Shown: one piece after another, positions 16,029-23,923 of the stretch
Layout of the letters: every line of letters begins with the position of its first letter
Numbering within the stretch: position 1 is the first letter of the stretch
Assembly (NCBI GenBank): GCA_934654585.1
Contig: CAKUGF010000022.1
Span: 1-30,860 of the forward strand
Origin: an uncultured Collinsella sp.
Lineage (GTDB): Bacteria; Actinomycetota; Coriobacteriia; Coriobacteriales; Coriobacteriaceae
Length of the DNA stretch: 30,860 nucleotides
Direction: 5' to 3'
Position numbers and translations under genes: made by a program
Notes under the pieces: model-generated
The model's input: only the letters and a program-made list of their open reading frames with translations
Told to the model about the DNA's origin: nothing
Database searches by the model: none

Positions 16029-19000
16029 CTACCGACGCTTGGTAAACACGAACACGCCGATGACGGCAAGCCCGATCACGCCGGCCGCAACACCAACGAT
16101 GGCAAGCGGATTAAAGCCAGACTGCTGCACAGGAGCCTCAGCGGACTTCTTAGCGGTAGTCGCGGCAGCCGGGCCCGTGTCGGACTTGGAGCTGGACTTG
16201 CTGGACTTCTTGTCAGACTTCTTGCTGTCCTTCTTGTCGCCCTTGCCGGAATCCTTCTTGGAATCCTTGCCGTCCTTGGTCTCGGTCTTGGTCGTGGTGG
16301 ACACCGGCTTCTGACCCGGAGCAACAGCACCGCCAGCCTGCTGGCCGTTTGTGCCGTTACCGGAGCCAGAGCCAGCACCGGCATTACCCGAGCCGCCATT
16401 GGAGCCAGAGCCACCGTTATCGCCAGGGTTAACGGCGTTCTTGGTCCACTTGGCATACAGCGTCATATCCGCCGTCACGACGTCTTTGGCGAAGTCCCAG
16501 GCCTGGGTGCACGCGGCGTCTTTGTACCAGCCTGCAAAGGTATAACCGGAGCGCTCGGGGTTCGCAGGGGCAACCATGGTCTTGTTTTGTGCGGTCATAG
16601 CGCTGGGAACCGTGCTGCCACCGCGCGTATCGAAGGCCACCGTATAACCCGGAGCAGCCTTGAGAGCAAATAGCGTACCGGAATCGTTGGTGTAGTAAAG
16701 GTTGCCCTGGACATCGGCTATCACGCTTGCAGTGCAATAGTCCGCATTGGAGCCAGACGGCGTATAGATCTCCACAGCCTCGCCAGTTGACTGGTTAAAG
16801 CAGTAGACAGCGCCCGGAGTCTTGTTGCAGGTAAAGTACACGTAGACATCGCTGCCCTGCACAGATGCAATCGGAGAGGCTTTGACCTCGGCCTTTTTGC
16901 CCATATCGAGAGTCTTCTCGACCTTCATGGACGCAAGGTCGATAACGGTGAACTGGCCGTTGTTCGAAGCGTCGCTTCCGCCGATATAGGCCTTGCCGTT
17001 TGCCACGGCCGGCGTCGAAGTCGAAGTGTTCGCAAATGCGCAAGAGCTGGCAATACGAAGCGTGTCGCCCTCGCGAACGATCTTATAGAGCGTAGCCGGC
17101 TGACGCCCAACAGCCAAGAAGGCCGGATTTCCATCCTCGGTGCCAGCAGAGACGATCGTTGCACGAACGGGATTTCCAGACAGGCTCACAGAAGATTTGG
17201 CCTTGCCGGATTTGCCGTCAATGAGCTTCACGCAACCGCTCTCGTCACCGATAACAAGATCGGAGCCGGAAGCGGCGGCACCCGCCCAGTAGTAACCCTC
17301 GCCGGTCGAGGAACCGGTCTTTGTGGTGACATCCGACCAGACGATCTTGCCCGTCGCAATATCGACGCAAACCATGGCCCCGCCCGTTGCGGTACCGGAA
17401 GTGCCGGCACCCGTGACAAACTCGGCGTATACACATCCGTTCGCTACCGTCATGGTCGAATTCGCCTCATAGCGCCCGCCCGCGGCAGGAGCCTCGAGTG
17501 CAGAGGTCTTCCACACGCACTCAAGTGTCTTGGCAGAGAAGGCATACACGGAGCCATCGTCGTTTGCCGAGATAATCAGACCATCCGCGTACACAGGACG
17601 CGAGAAATACGAAGTGATCCCGCCCTTGGAAACGCGCGCAACAACCTTGCCCGCATTGTCGATCTTGACGAGCTCGGAGTTCGTGGTAACAAAAACGTAG
17701 CCGCCCGCGATGATAGGGTCGCCCAGTGAAACCCACTTGTCGGTAGCTGTGGCAAGATTGACCTTCCACAACTCCGCGGCAGACTCGGTGGGCGTCGGCG
17801 TGTTCACGAGCGTCGTGCCGCCCGCATTGCCAAAGCCGTTCCAGCTGGCGGTCCAGTCCGGACGGGAAGCAAAGGGATTGACAATGAGGCCCTCCAGGGG
17901 CTTCTCTTTATCTGCAGCGTAAACCCACTGAACCTTGTCTCCCGGCTTGAGGACAACCTGGCCCGCCATCTTTTGAGAGTACTCGCCGTTGACATAAAGC
18001 TGCCAGTACCTGCCGGTCGACTGATCCGAGCCATAGGTCTTGCCGTTGCGGGTGATGCTGGCAAGGTAGAACGAAGCACCGGACGTATCCTGGCTGTCAT
18101 AGGTGAGACCTGCGGCCTTGAGCTCCTGCTCGGTAAGATCGGCAGCGGTGGATCCATCAGACATCTTGACGTCGCTGGCAAACGCCCATACGAAATTGCC
18201 GCCATTCTCATCCGGTCCGATGAAGCTCACCGAGGCCTTGACGGTAGCTTTATTCGCATCGTCAAGGCTTGCGCCAAGGGCAGAGTAGTACAAAGCGATG
18301 GAGTCGCCCGCGCCAAGCGTCACACTGCTGGCGCCAACCTCGGATGCTTTACCGTTTACGAAAAGCTGCCAATACTTATGCGTGGCTGCATCCCAGCCAA
18401 GCGTACGGCCATCGCTTGAGGTGATATCGGAGAGATAGTAACCGTATTCCGTGGTGCCCGAAGTGTGAGCGAGACCTTGGGCGTCCAGGATCTGCTCAAT
18501 CAGGGCATCGGCAGTTGAACCGTAGCCAACACCCTGCGCGCCATCGAACCAAACCTCATCGTTGCCGTCGGCGTCGACGCCAACGAGCTTAAAGTTGACC
18601 GAGATCTTGGGATCGGTGTGGTCGGTCGTGCCCACCACGCGGAACGTAGCCTTGACAGGCTGATTAACCAGACTCTGCAGCTTGGCGTTATCCGGATGAG
18701 CCTTGGCGAGCGCCGCGTACTTCTCGTAGGTAAGCGAACTCTCCACGGTAACGAGCGTGTCCGCCTCGGGTTGGGTCACACGCAGCGTCTCGTCCGCGAT
18801 GACGGAAGTGTCGCTCGAGCGGTACGTGCGCCAGCTGGTGCCGGCCATGGAATCATAGCCAGGCAGATCGTCCGCATGAATCTGACCCGTCTCGTACTTC
18901 TTGGAATACGAAACGGTACCGTCCTCGGCAACCGTGGCGGAGCTCCAGGGGCTGAGATTCGAACTCACCGCGTTAGCGGAAGTGTTGGTGCCCAGGATTG

Positions 19001-20921
19001 AAGTAGCGTAGGCGTCCTTGACAGCCTGCATCTGCGCCACGGCGGCGTCAATCTCGGACTCGTCGATGGGCTTGACCGTCACGGTGATGTCGCGCGTGGC
19101 AGTGATGCCGTCGCGCGTGAGCGTTGCCGTGATGGTGGCGGTGTTGGAGCCGCCGGCAATGTCGCGAGTAACGATAACGCGGTAACCGTTTATCTTTGCT
19201 ACGGAATCATCGTTGGACGCATAGGAAAGCTTCGCCGAGCCAGCACCGATCTTGCTCGCACGAGGCAGGGTAAAGTCGCCCTCAACGGCCGTGAGGTCGA
19301 CCGTCTTGCTCGAGTCGGCGTAGTCCTTCACCAGACCGTCGATCTTGGCCAAAGCGGCTTCGAGCTCGGCCTTCTCGGCAGCGATGTCCTCGGCGGACTT
19401 GGAGGCTACCTTGACCGGGTAGTCGCGCGTAATTGCAGCCGAGGGAGAGTTGCCGTAACCAGGGACAAATAGTGTTGCCCGCGCGGTAAACGTCACGTTT
19501 TTGTCGCCATTGCCATGAGTGTAGGCAACCTTGTAGACCGTGTTGAAATTGGAATCGTAGCTCGAAGTCAGCTTGACGGCAGACGAGTCGTTCGACGTCC
19601 AAGTGAGGTCGGCAACCTTCTTGCCTCCCACATAGAGCGCACCGGGAAGCACCTCTTCCTTAGCAGTCGAAGGCGCGATGCCCGCCTTGACCGAGGCGGT
19701 AAGAGTCGCGGCGTTGAGCTGCTCGTTCAGGTACGCTTCGACCCTGGCTTGATCCCAAGCAAGCGAAGAACTGGGCGAGGGTGTAAAGTCAACCTTCTCG
19801 TCGCCAAGCGCTAGCGTGTAGGTAGGCTTGAACTGACGCAGCAGCGACCAATCGGAGTAAGTGGTTTTCTCCGCATTGGACAAGAAAAAGTACGTGATGG
19901 TGCCATCTGCAGCGATGCCACCCTGTTGGGCCGGGTCGGTCGCACTGAACGCCACGGACTTGAGGGACGGCTTCACGTTCTCATAACCAAGATCCTTGAG
20001 CTTGCCTGAGAGCATGTCGACGATATTGGTGTCGGCGCCATAGACCGGGCTCGGCTTCCAAGTGGAGAGCTTCTGCTTGGCCTCGGCAAGCGTCTTGGCA
20101 TCGGGCGTCGCAGGCGCGGTGGAGCTGCCCTCGATAGCCTTAGCAAGGCTATCGGTGTCTTTCGTCCCCCATTTGCCATATGTCACATAGCACAGAACCC
20201 GCTTGCCAACCATGTCTTGCGTGACAGTCAGCTCGCGCGTAGTAGCGCCCTCGATTGCGGAATAACCTGTCGCCGCATGCGAGGAAGCCGTGCCCTCACC
20301 GATATACCATTGATATGTGAGCTGGGCATACTCATCTTCGCTGAGCTCAACCTCGTCCTCATAGTCAAACTCATCGTAATCATCGTATGACGCATAGAAC
20401 TTGAGTGTATCGCCCACCTTGGCGGCAGGAGCGGTCCCCCTGGTAAGGTCCCTGCCCTCGGCACTGAGAATCGCAACGTTGTCAATAACCACACTTGAAC
20501 GCAAGACAACATTCGTCTCGCTATCATCACTCAGCGCGGCGGGCTCAACCTTGGCATCCGCCTCAGCCGCGGGCTGGGAAGCCTGCTGAGGCATGCCCTC
20601 CCGCTCGCCGGCAGAAGAGGCAAAATCGGCAGCACCTGCGTCCTCGATGGCGCCTGCATCCCCGGCGGCGTTCCCGCCCTCGGCCGTCACCGAACCGGAG
20701 CCGGTCGCGACAGAGGCATCTTCCCCCGTCGGCTCCGCATCCTGCGAAGCGACAGCCTGGGCGATGCCCTCGGCGCCTTCGGCCCACAGCTGTGCCGGCG
20801 TAGTGCCAAAAGCCATGGCAAAAGCCAGGAACGCCACCAGACCGCGCTTGGCTACGCCACGGACAATCGCTCCATGACGACGCCACGAGGCGCGCTGGCA
20901 CTCGTCCTCAAACATATCCAT
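16029..20921 (-). CDS. Giant surface protein: Ig-like regions, two DUF4430 domains, beta-propeller, InlB repeat, C-terminal membrane anchor
   Basis: About 1630 aa. A signal peptide (KRGLVAFLAFAMAFG, cleaved near AQLWA) follows an unusually long N-region. Approximate order: acidic low-complexity stretch to 170; two bacterial Ig-like regions (about 413-507 and 540-617, with SNDDSVAKI and TRDITVTV); two transcobalamin-like DUF4430 domains (about 765-884 and 892-1005, each with a YWQL(F/Y)VNG block); a PQQ/WD-type beta-propeller (about 1050-1423, blades such as PIIAGGYVFVTT and RPVYADGLIISAN); one InlB/Flg_new repeat (about 1427-1494, GYTFAGWYKD); a Lys/Ser/Gly/Asp linker; and a membrane segment ending FVFTKRR. 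No LPxTG is present. ATG 20919-20921 has AGGAG 4 bases upstream; an ATG at 21000-21002 is an alternative. A cobalamin riboswitch precedes it. Proposed role: B12-repressed corrinoid capture at the cell surface. Confidence 0.9.
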   Translation of the reverse strand: MDMFEDECQRASWRRHGAIVRGVAKRGLVAFLAFAMAFGTTPAQLWAEGAEGIAQAVASQDAEPTGEDASVATGSGSVTAEGGNAAGDAGAIEDAGAADFASSAGEREGMPQQASQPAAEADAKVEPAALSDDSETNVVLRSSVVIDNVAILSAEGRDLTRGTAPAAKVGDTLKFYASYDDYDEFDYEDEVELSEDEYAQLTYQWYIGEGTASSHAATGYSAIEGATTRELTVTQDMVGKRVLCYVTYGKWGTKDTDSLAKAIEGSSTAPATPDAKTLAEAKQKLSTWKPSPVYGADTNIVDMLSGKLKDLGYENVKPSLKSVAFSATDPAQQGGIAADGTITYFFLSNAEKTTYSDWSLLRQFKPTYTLALGDEKVDFTPSPSSSLAWDQARVEAYLNEQLNAATLTASVKAGIAPSTAKEEVLPGALYVGGKKVADLTWTSNDSSAVKLTSSYDSNFNTVYKVAYTHGNGDKNVTFTARATLFVPGYGNSPSAAITRDYPVKVASKSAEDIAAEKAELEAALAKIDGLVKDYADSSKTVDLTAVEGDFTLPRASKIGAGSAKLSYASNDDSVAKINGYRVIVTRDIAGGSNTATITATLTRDGITATRDITVTVKPIDESEIDAAVAQMQAVKDAYATSILGTNTSANAVSSNLSPWSSATVAEDGTVSYSKKYETGQIHADDLPGYDSMAGTSWRTYRSSDTSVIADETLRVTQPEADTLVTVESSLTYEKYAALAKAHPDNAKLQSLVNQPVKATFRVVGTTDHTDPKISVNFKLVGVDADGNDEVWFDGAQGVGYGSTADALIEQILDAQGLAHTSGTTEYGYYLSDITSSDGRTLGWDAATHKYWQLFVNGKASEVGASSVTLGAGDSIALYYSALGASLDDANKATVKASVSFIGPDENGGNFVWAFASDVKMSDGSTAADLTEQELKAAGLTYDSQDTSGASFYLASITRNGKTYGSDQSTGRYWQLYVNGEYSQKMAGQVVLKPGDKVQWVYAADKEKPLEGLIVNPFASRPDWTASWNGFGNAGGTTLVNTPTPTESAAELWKVNLATATDKWVSLGDPIIAGGYVFVTTNSELVKIDNAGKVVARVSKGGITSYFSRPVYADGLIISANDDGSVYAFSAKTLECVWKTSALEAPAAGGRYEANSTMTVANGCVYAEFVTGAGTSGTATGGAMVCVDIATGKIVWSDVTTKTGSSTGEGYYWAGAAASGSDLVIGDESGCVKLIDGKSGKAKSSVSLSGNPVRATIVSAGTEDGNPAFLAVGRQPATLYKIVREGDTLRIASSCAFANTSTSTPAVANGKAYIGGSDASNNGQFTVIDLASMKVEKTLDMGKKAEVKASPIASVQGSDVYVYFTCNKTPGAVYCFNQSTGEAVEIYTPSGSNADYCTASVIADVQGNLYYTNDSGTLFALKAAPGYTVAFDTRGGSTVPSAMTAQNKTMVAPANPERSGYTFAGWYKDAACTQAWDFAKDVVTADMTLYAKWTKNAVNPGDNGGSGSNGGSGNAGAGSGSGNGTNGQQAGGAVAPGQKPVSTTTKTETKDGKDSKKDSGKGDKKDSKKSDKKSSKSSSKSDTGPAAATTAKKSAEAPVQQSGFNPLAIVGVAAGVIGLAVIGVFVFTKRR

Positions 20922-21064
20922 TTGTCTCCTACTGTCTACACTTGGAGCATTACCTAGCGGCTGCCCCACGTCATCGCGCACACTGCGCCCGAGTACCCCC
21001 ATCGGGGTCCCCCTTTCCTCCAGAGCCCAACGCGTACCGGCGGCATGCGCCGCGGTCGCGTACA

Positions 21065-21237
21065 AGATGGGAGGCGATCCGACTTAACCTTAACGGCCCG
21101 GGCGCATCGTCCGATCTGCGATGCGAACATCCCGGGCCAAGAGGAATTACGGTTACTGGTACAGCCGGGGATTTGCACCCCGATTCTCCCAAACACGCAG
21201 GAAAACCGCGCATTCGTGCGTCTCCGCACCACCATCT
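21065..21237 (-). ncRNA. Cobalamin riboswitch
   Basis: Read on the minus strand, this stretch carries the B12-riboswitch core: GGGAGAATC, then GGGGTGCAAATCCCCGGC, then GTACCAGTAACCGTAA, and near the 3' end AAGTCGGATCGCC, which match the conserved AATC/GGTGCAAATCC/GCAACCGTAA/AGTCGGA boxes of the family. The closing P1 helix is visible as AGATGG (21237-21232) with CCATCT (21070-21065). A GC-rich variable arm (CCCGGG in both strands at about 21096-21137) sits where the family has its peripheral stem. It lies upstream of the giant DUF4430 surface-protein gene and should reduce its expression when adenosylcobalamin or another cobalamin is plentiful. Whether it acts on transcription or translation cannot be decided here. 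Confidence 0.93.
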
Positions 21238-21245
21238 AGGCCATC

Positions 21246-21275
21246 GATTATTACTGTTAGTATGGTATCACGCAA
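21246..21275 (-). promoter_or_regulatory. Candidate promoter of the cobalamin-riboswitch operon
   Basis: On the minus strand TTGCGT (21275-21270) is followed 16 bases later by TAATAAT (21253-21247). This places transcription start a few bases before the P1 helix of the riboswitch. Confidence 0.5.
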
Positions 21276-21363
21276 AAGGGCCCCGCACACAGGCGAAGCC
21301 CAAGGTAAAAGCTATGGTTTGCGATAGAAAAGGACGCATCGGGCCTTTAAATACGGCTCGTTT

Positions 21364-21517
21364 CAAAACTATGCCGGATTACGGCGCTGATTCGCTACTT
21401 CGCAACCATACCCGCTATTTTCGAAAACCTACGGCTCATCTACCTGCGGTTTTAAAGGCGCGTATTTCGGTATGGTCGAGGTTCGACGCTCCAGCCCCGT
21501 AAACCGGCATAGTTTTG
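21364..21517. repeat. 154-bp MITE-like element with 27-bp terminal inverted repeats
   Basis: The ends 21364-21390 and 21491-21517 are reverse complements with 3 mismatches in 27, beginning CAAAACTATGCCGG. Further inward, ACCATACC recurs in both halves, so the element can fold almost end to end. It contains no reading frame and no evident target-site duplication. It lies between the end of the ABC1-kinase gene and the cobalamin promoter. With the riboswitch, its promoter and the leader it explains most of the 665-base stretch without a gene (20922-21586). Confidence 0.6.
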
Positions 21518-21586
21518 TTCGGACCAGCCCACGCCGGCGCGACGCGAGGCGAAATGATCCGTTTTCCTCCGTCCCCGGAGGGGTCA

Positions 21587-23350
21587 TTACCGCTTGCCGC
21601 CGTGGCTGTTGCGCCAGATCTCGCGCCCCAGCATCAGCGCCAGCACCAGCGCGCTCACGTAGCCCATAAAGCCAATGACCGGGATACCGAACACAACCGG
21701 CTCGATGCGTGCGTAGTACACCACCGACGAACCGATAAACAGACCGGCGATCACAATTGCCATCGACATGCGGTCGATAATTCCACCCAGCTGTCGTAGC
21801 GCCTTATCGCTGCTCATGATCTGCGTGTTCACCTTAAGCTGGCCGCGCGTGAGCATGCGCGACGCCAAGCCCAGATACTCGGCCGCCTCGAGCGAGCCTT
21901 TTGCTGCGCGATAGCTGCTCGCGGCAAGATCGCGCCCCATATCGCGCACGCGCGCATAGGTACTCTTCTCGTTTTTGATATGCGTCTGGATGATCTGGAT
22001 CATGTTGACGTTGGGCATGTACTCGGTAAGCAGGCCCTCGAGCGTCACCATGCCGCGCGCGAACATCGTCACCACGCTCGGCAACTCAACATCGTTCTTG
22101 CGCGCCAGATTCACCAGCGAGGTCAAAAACTCGCCGATATCCAAGTCCTTAAGATCGAGGCCCGCAAAGTCGGCAACGATAAAATCCAGATCGGACAAAA
22201 AGGCCGAATGGTCGAGCTCTGCCGAATCGCCGCGCGTCACGGCAAAGCGCATGAGCGAGTCCTTGAGCTTGGGCACGTCGCCCTCGGCCACGGCGAAAAT
22301 CATGTCCTTGACGATACCGCGGTCGTGGCTCGACATGCGCCCGACCATGCCCAGGTCGATAAAGTAGACGATGCCGTCCTTGAGAATAATGTTTCCCGCA
22401 TGTGGGTCGGCATGGAAAAAGCCATCGTCGAGCACCTGCGTCGAGTAGTCCTCGACAATCGCAGCGCCAATCTTCTCCAAGTCGTAGCCCTCGGCCACCA
22501 GGCGCTCGGGATCGGCAATCGAGATGCCGTCGACGTAATCCATGACAACCACGTGCTCGGTGCACAGGTCCAGGTAGGACTTGGGGCACGAAACACCGTG
22601 AACACTCTTGTGGAACTCATAGAAATCGTTGAGGTTTTTGGCCTCGGCCAAAAAGTTGGTCTCCTCGCGAAACGAGGTCCACAGCTCCTCGACCACGCCG
22701 TGCAGGTCGACAAACTGATCGGTGTTGACGAGCTTGGAAACGATGCGCACCACCGAGCGGATGATGTCGATATCCTGCGCCATGACCTGTTGCGCGCCGG
22801 GGCGCTGCACCTTGACGGCCACGTCCTCACCCGTCACCAGGCGGGCGCGGTGCACCTGCGCAAGCGACGCGCTGCCAAGCGGATTGGGGTCAATCGCGTC
22901 GAACATCTCTCCCAGTCGCTGGCCGTACTCTTCCTCCAGACAGCAGAGCACCACCTCGTACGGCACCGGCTCAACGTCGGAGCGCAGGCGGCGCAGCTCG
23001 TCGCAAAACCGCTGCGGCAGAATCTCGGAGCGGTTGGCCAGAATCTGTCCCATCTTGACAAACATGGGGCCGAGCTCTTCGAGCAGACGACGCAGGCGAA
23101 CCGGCGTGAGGTTATCCCACACGCGATACTTTTTGATCAGGCGAACGATCTGTCCAATGCGCTCGCGGCGACCCGCCGGCGTGAGCTGATATTCCTCGTC
23201 CGGCGCCATCGCGTCGGGCTCCTCGGGGACCATATCGACAGCGCGCGGCTTCTTGCGAGCGCTCGAGACGGCGGCCTCGACCTCATCGACAACCGCCGCC
23301 TCGTCACCCAAGGGATCTTGATTGTTGTAATCGGTGGTGGAATCTGCCAT
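21587..23350 (-). CDS. ABC1/UbiB (AarF) family atypical kinase
   Basis: A 587-aa protein of the UbiB/ADCK family, atypical kinases/ATPases linked to isoprenoid-lipid metabolism. The defining KxGQ motif is present as FVKMGQ (K99 to Q102), the Ala-rich nucleotide loop is ASLAQVHRA (161-169) and the conserved lysine is in VAVKVQRPG (K180). The catalytic DPHAGNIIL and the metal-binding FIDLGMVGR follow. Two hydrophobic segments close the protein (MSMAIVIAGLFIGSS and GFMGYVSALVLALMLG), as in membrane-tethered UbiB proteins. The first 60 residues are acidic and probably disordered. ATG 23348-23350 lies 8 bases after the stop of the upstream small gene, so the two are an operon. Quinone biosynthesis genes are absent from the window, so the lipid involved is unknown. 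Confidence 0.93.
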   Translation of the reverse strand: MADSTTDYNNQDPLGDEAAVVDEVEAAVSSARKKPRAVDMVPEEPDAMAPDEEYQLTPAGRRERIGQIVRLIKKYRVWDNLTPVRLRRLLEELGPMFVKMGQILANRSEILPQRFCDELRRLRSDVEPVPYEVVLCCLEEEYGQRLGEMFDAIDPNPLGSASLAQVHRARLVTGEDVAVKVQRPGAQQVMAQDIDIIRSVVRIVSKLVNTDQFVDLHGVVEELWTSFREETNFLAEAKNLNDFYEFHKSVHGVSCPKSYLDLCTEHVVVMDYVDGISIADPERLVAEGYDLEKIGAAIVEDYSTQVLDDGFFHADPHAGNIILKDGIVYFIDLGMVGRMSSHDRGIVKDMIFAVAEGDVPKLKDSLMRFAVTRGDSAELDHSAFLSDLDFIVADFAGLDLKDLDIGEFLTSLVNLARKNDVELPSVVTMFARGMVTLEGLLTEYMPNVNMIQIIQTHIKNEKSTYARVRDMGRDLAASSYRAAKGSLEAAEYLGLASRMLTRGQLKVNTQIMSSDKALRQLGGIIDRMSMAIVIAGLFIGSSVVYYARIEPVVFGIPVIGFMGYVSALVLALMLGREIWRNSHGGKR

Positions 23351-23358
23351 CTGCGCTG

Positions 23359-23775
23359 CTACTCGGCCTCTTTGGCGTCCTCTGCGTCGTCGGGCTCAAC
23401 AGACTCGACGGGCACCGAGGTCACGTTATCCTCGACCGAATCGACGATGTCGCGCACATGGGCTAGGAAGGCCGTGCGCTCGGGGGCGGTCATAACGCGG
23501 ACGCGAGCCAGGATGAGCTCGTCAAGTACGCGCTGTGCCGCGGTCTCGCCCTGCATGCCCAGGCGCTCGGTCAGGTCGGAAATGGTGCCACCGGCCTGCT
23601 CGAACATATCGGACACGCTGCGGGCGATATCGGGGGTGCCGGCGTCCTTGCGGACCTGCTCGCCCTTGGTATTGAGGTCGTCGAGGACCTTCTTGCCGCC
23701 CTCGACGGCAACGGCAGCGGCGCCGAAGCCCACGTTGATGGCACCGTTAACAAGCTGATCGAATTTCATAACCAT
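23359..23775 (-). CDS. Small helical protein coupled to the ABC1 kinase (phasin-like character)
   Basis: 138 aa, starting MVMKFDQLVNGAINVGFGAAAVAVEGGKK. The N-terminal 30 residues are amphipathic or weakly hydrophobic; the rest is predicted helical and ends in an acidic tail (VEPDDAEDAKEAE). The alternation resembles phasin-type or polymer-associated helical proteins, but I do not recognise the family. The start is ATG 23773-23775 with GGAG at 23782-23785, 6 bases upstream. It directly precedes the ABC1-kinase gene and likely works with it, perhaps as a membrane-surface adaptor; that is inference. Confidence 0.7.
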   Translation of the reverse strand: MVMKFDQLVNGAINVGFGAAAVAVEGGKKVLDDLNTKGEQVRKDAGTPDIARSVSDMFEQAGGTISDLTERLGMQGETAAQRVLDELILARVRVMTAPERTAFLAHVRDIVDSVEDNVTSVPVESVEPDDAEDAKEAE

Positions 23776-23866
23776 GGTTGGCTCCAATCGTGAACAACTG
23801 CATTGGCCTTCTTGTACCCAAGATTGAGTGAACGACACAAAATCGTTTTACCGCCAAGATAGAAAT

Positions 23867-23905
23867 CGAGCGGGGCAAAGCCTTTGACGGCGTTTGTCCC
23901 GCTCG
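23867..23905 (-). terminator. Hairpin downstream of the C69 dipeptidase gene
   Basis: CGAGCGGGGCAAA (23867-23879) pairs with TTTGTCCCGCTCG (23893-23905), one G-T mismatch. On the minus strand it is 19 bases past the dipeptidase stop and is followed by ATTTCTATCTT, a broken U-tract. Confidence 0.65.
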
Positions 23906-23923
23906 CTCGCTGCAATGCGGCTT

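Noticed and set aside
21036..21065. ATA-to-ATG extension of the giant surface protein into the riboswitch 3' arm
   Set aside because: It overlaps the riboswitch boundary and would bury the signal peptide under about 80 residues.
21980..23758. 592-aa open frame opposite the ABC1-kinase gene
   Set aside because: It shows His/Arg/Val-rich shadow composition and no motifs; the opposite strand has intact kinase motifs and ribosome sites.
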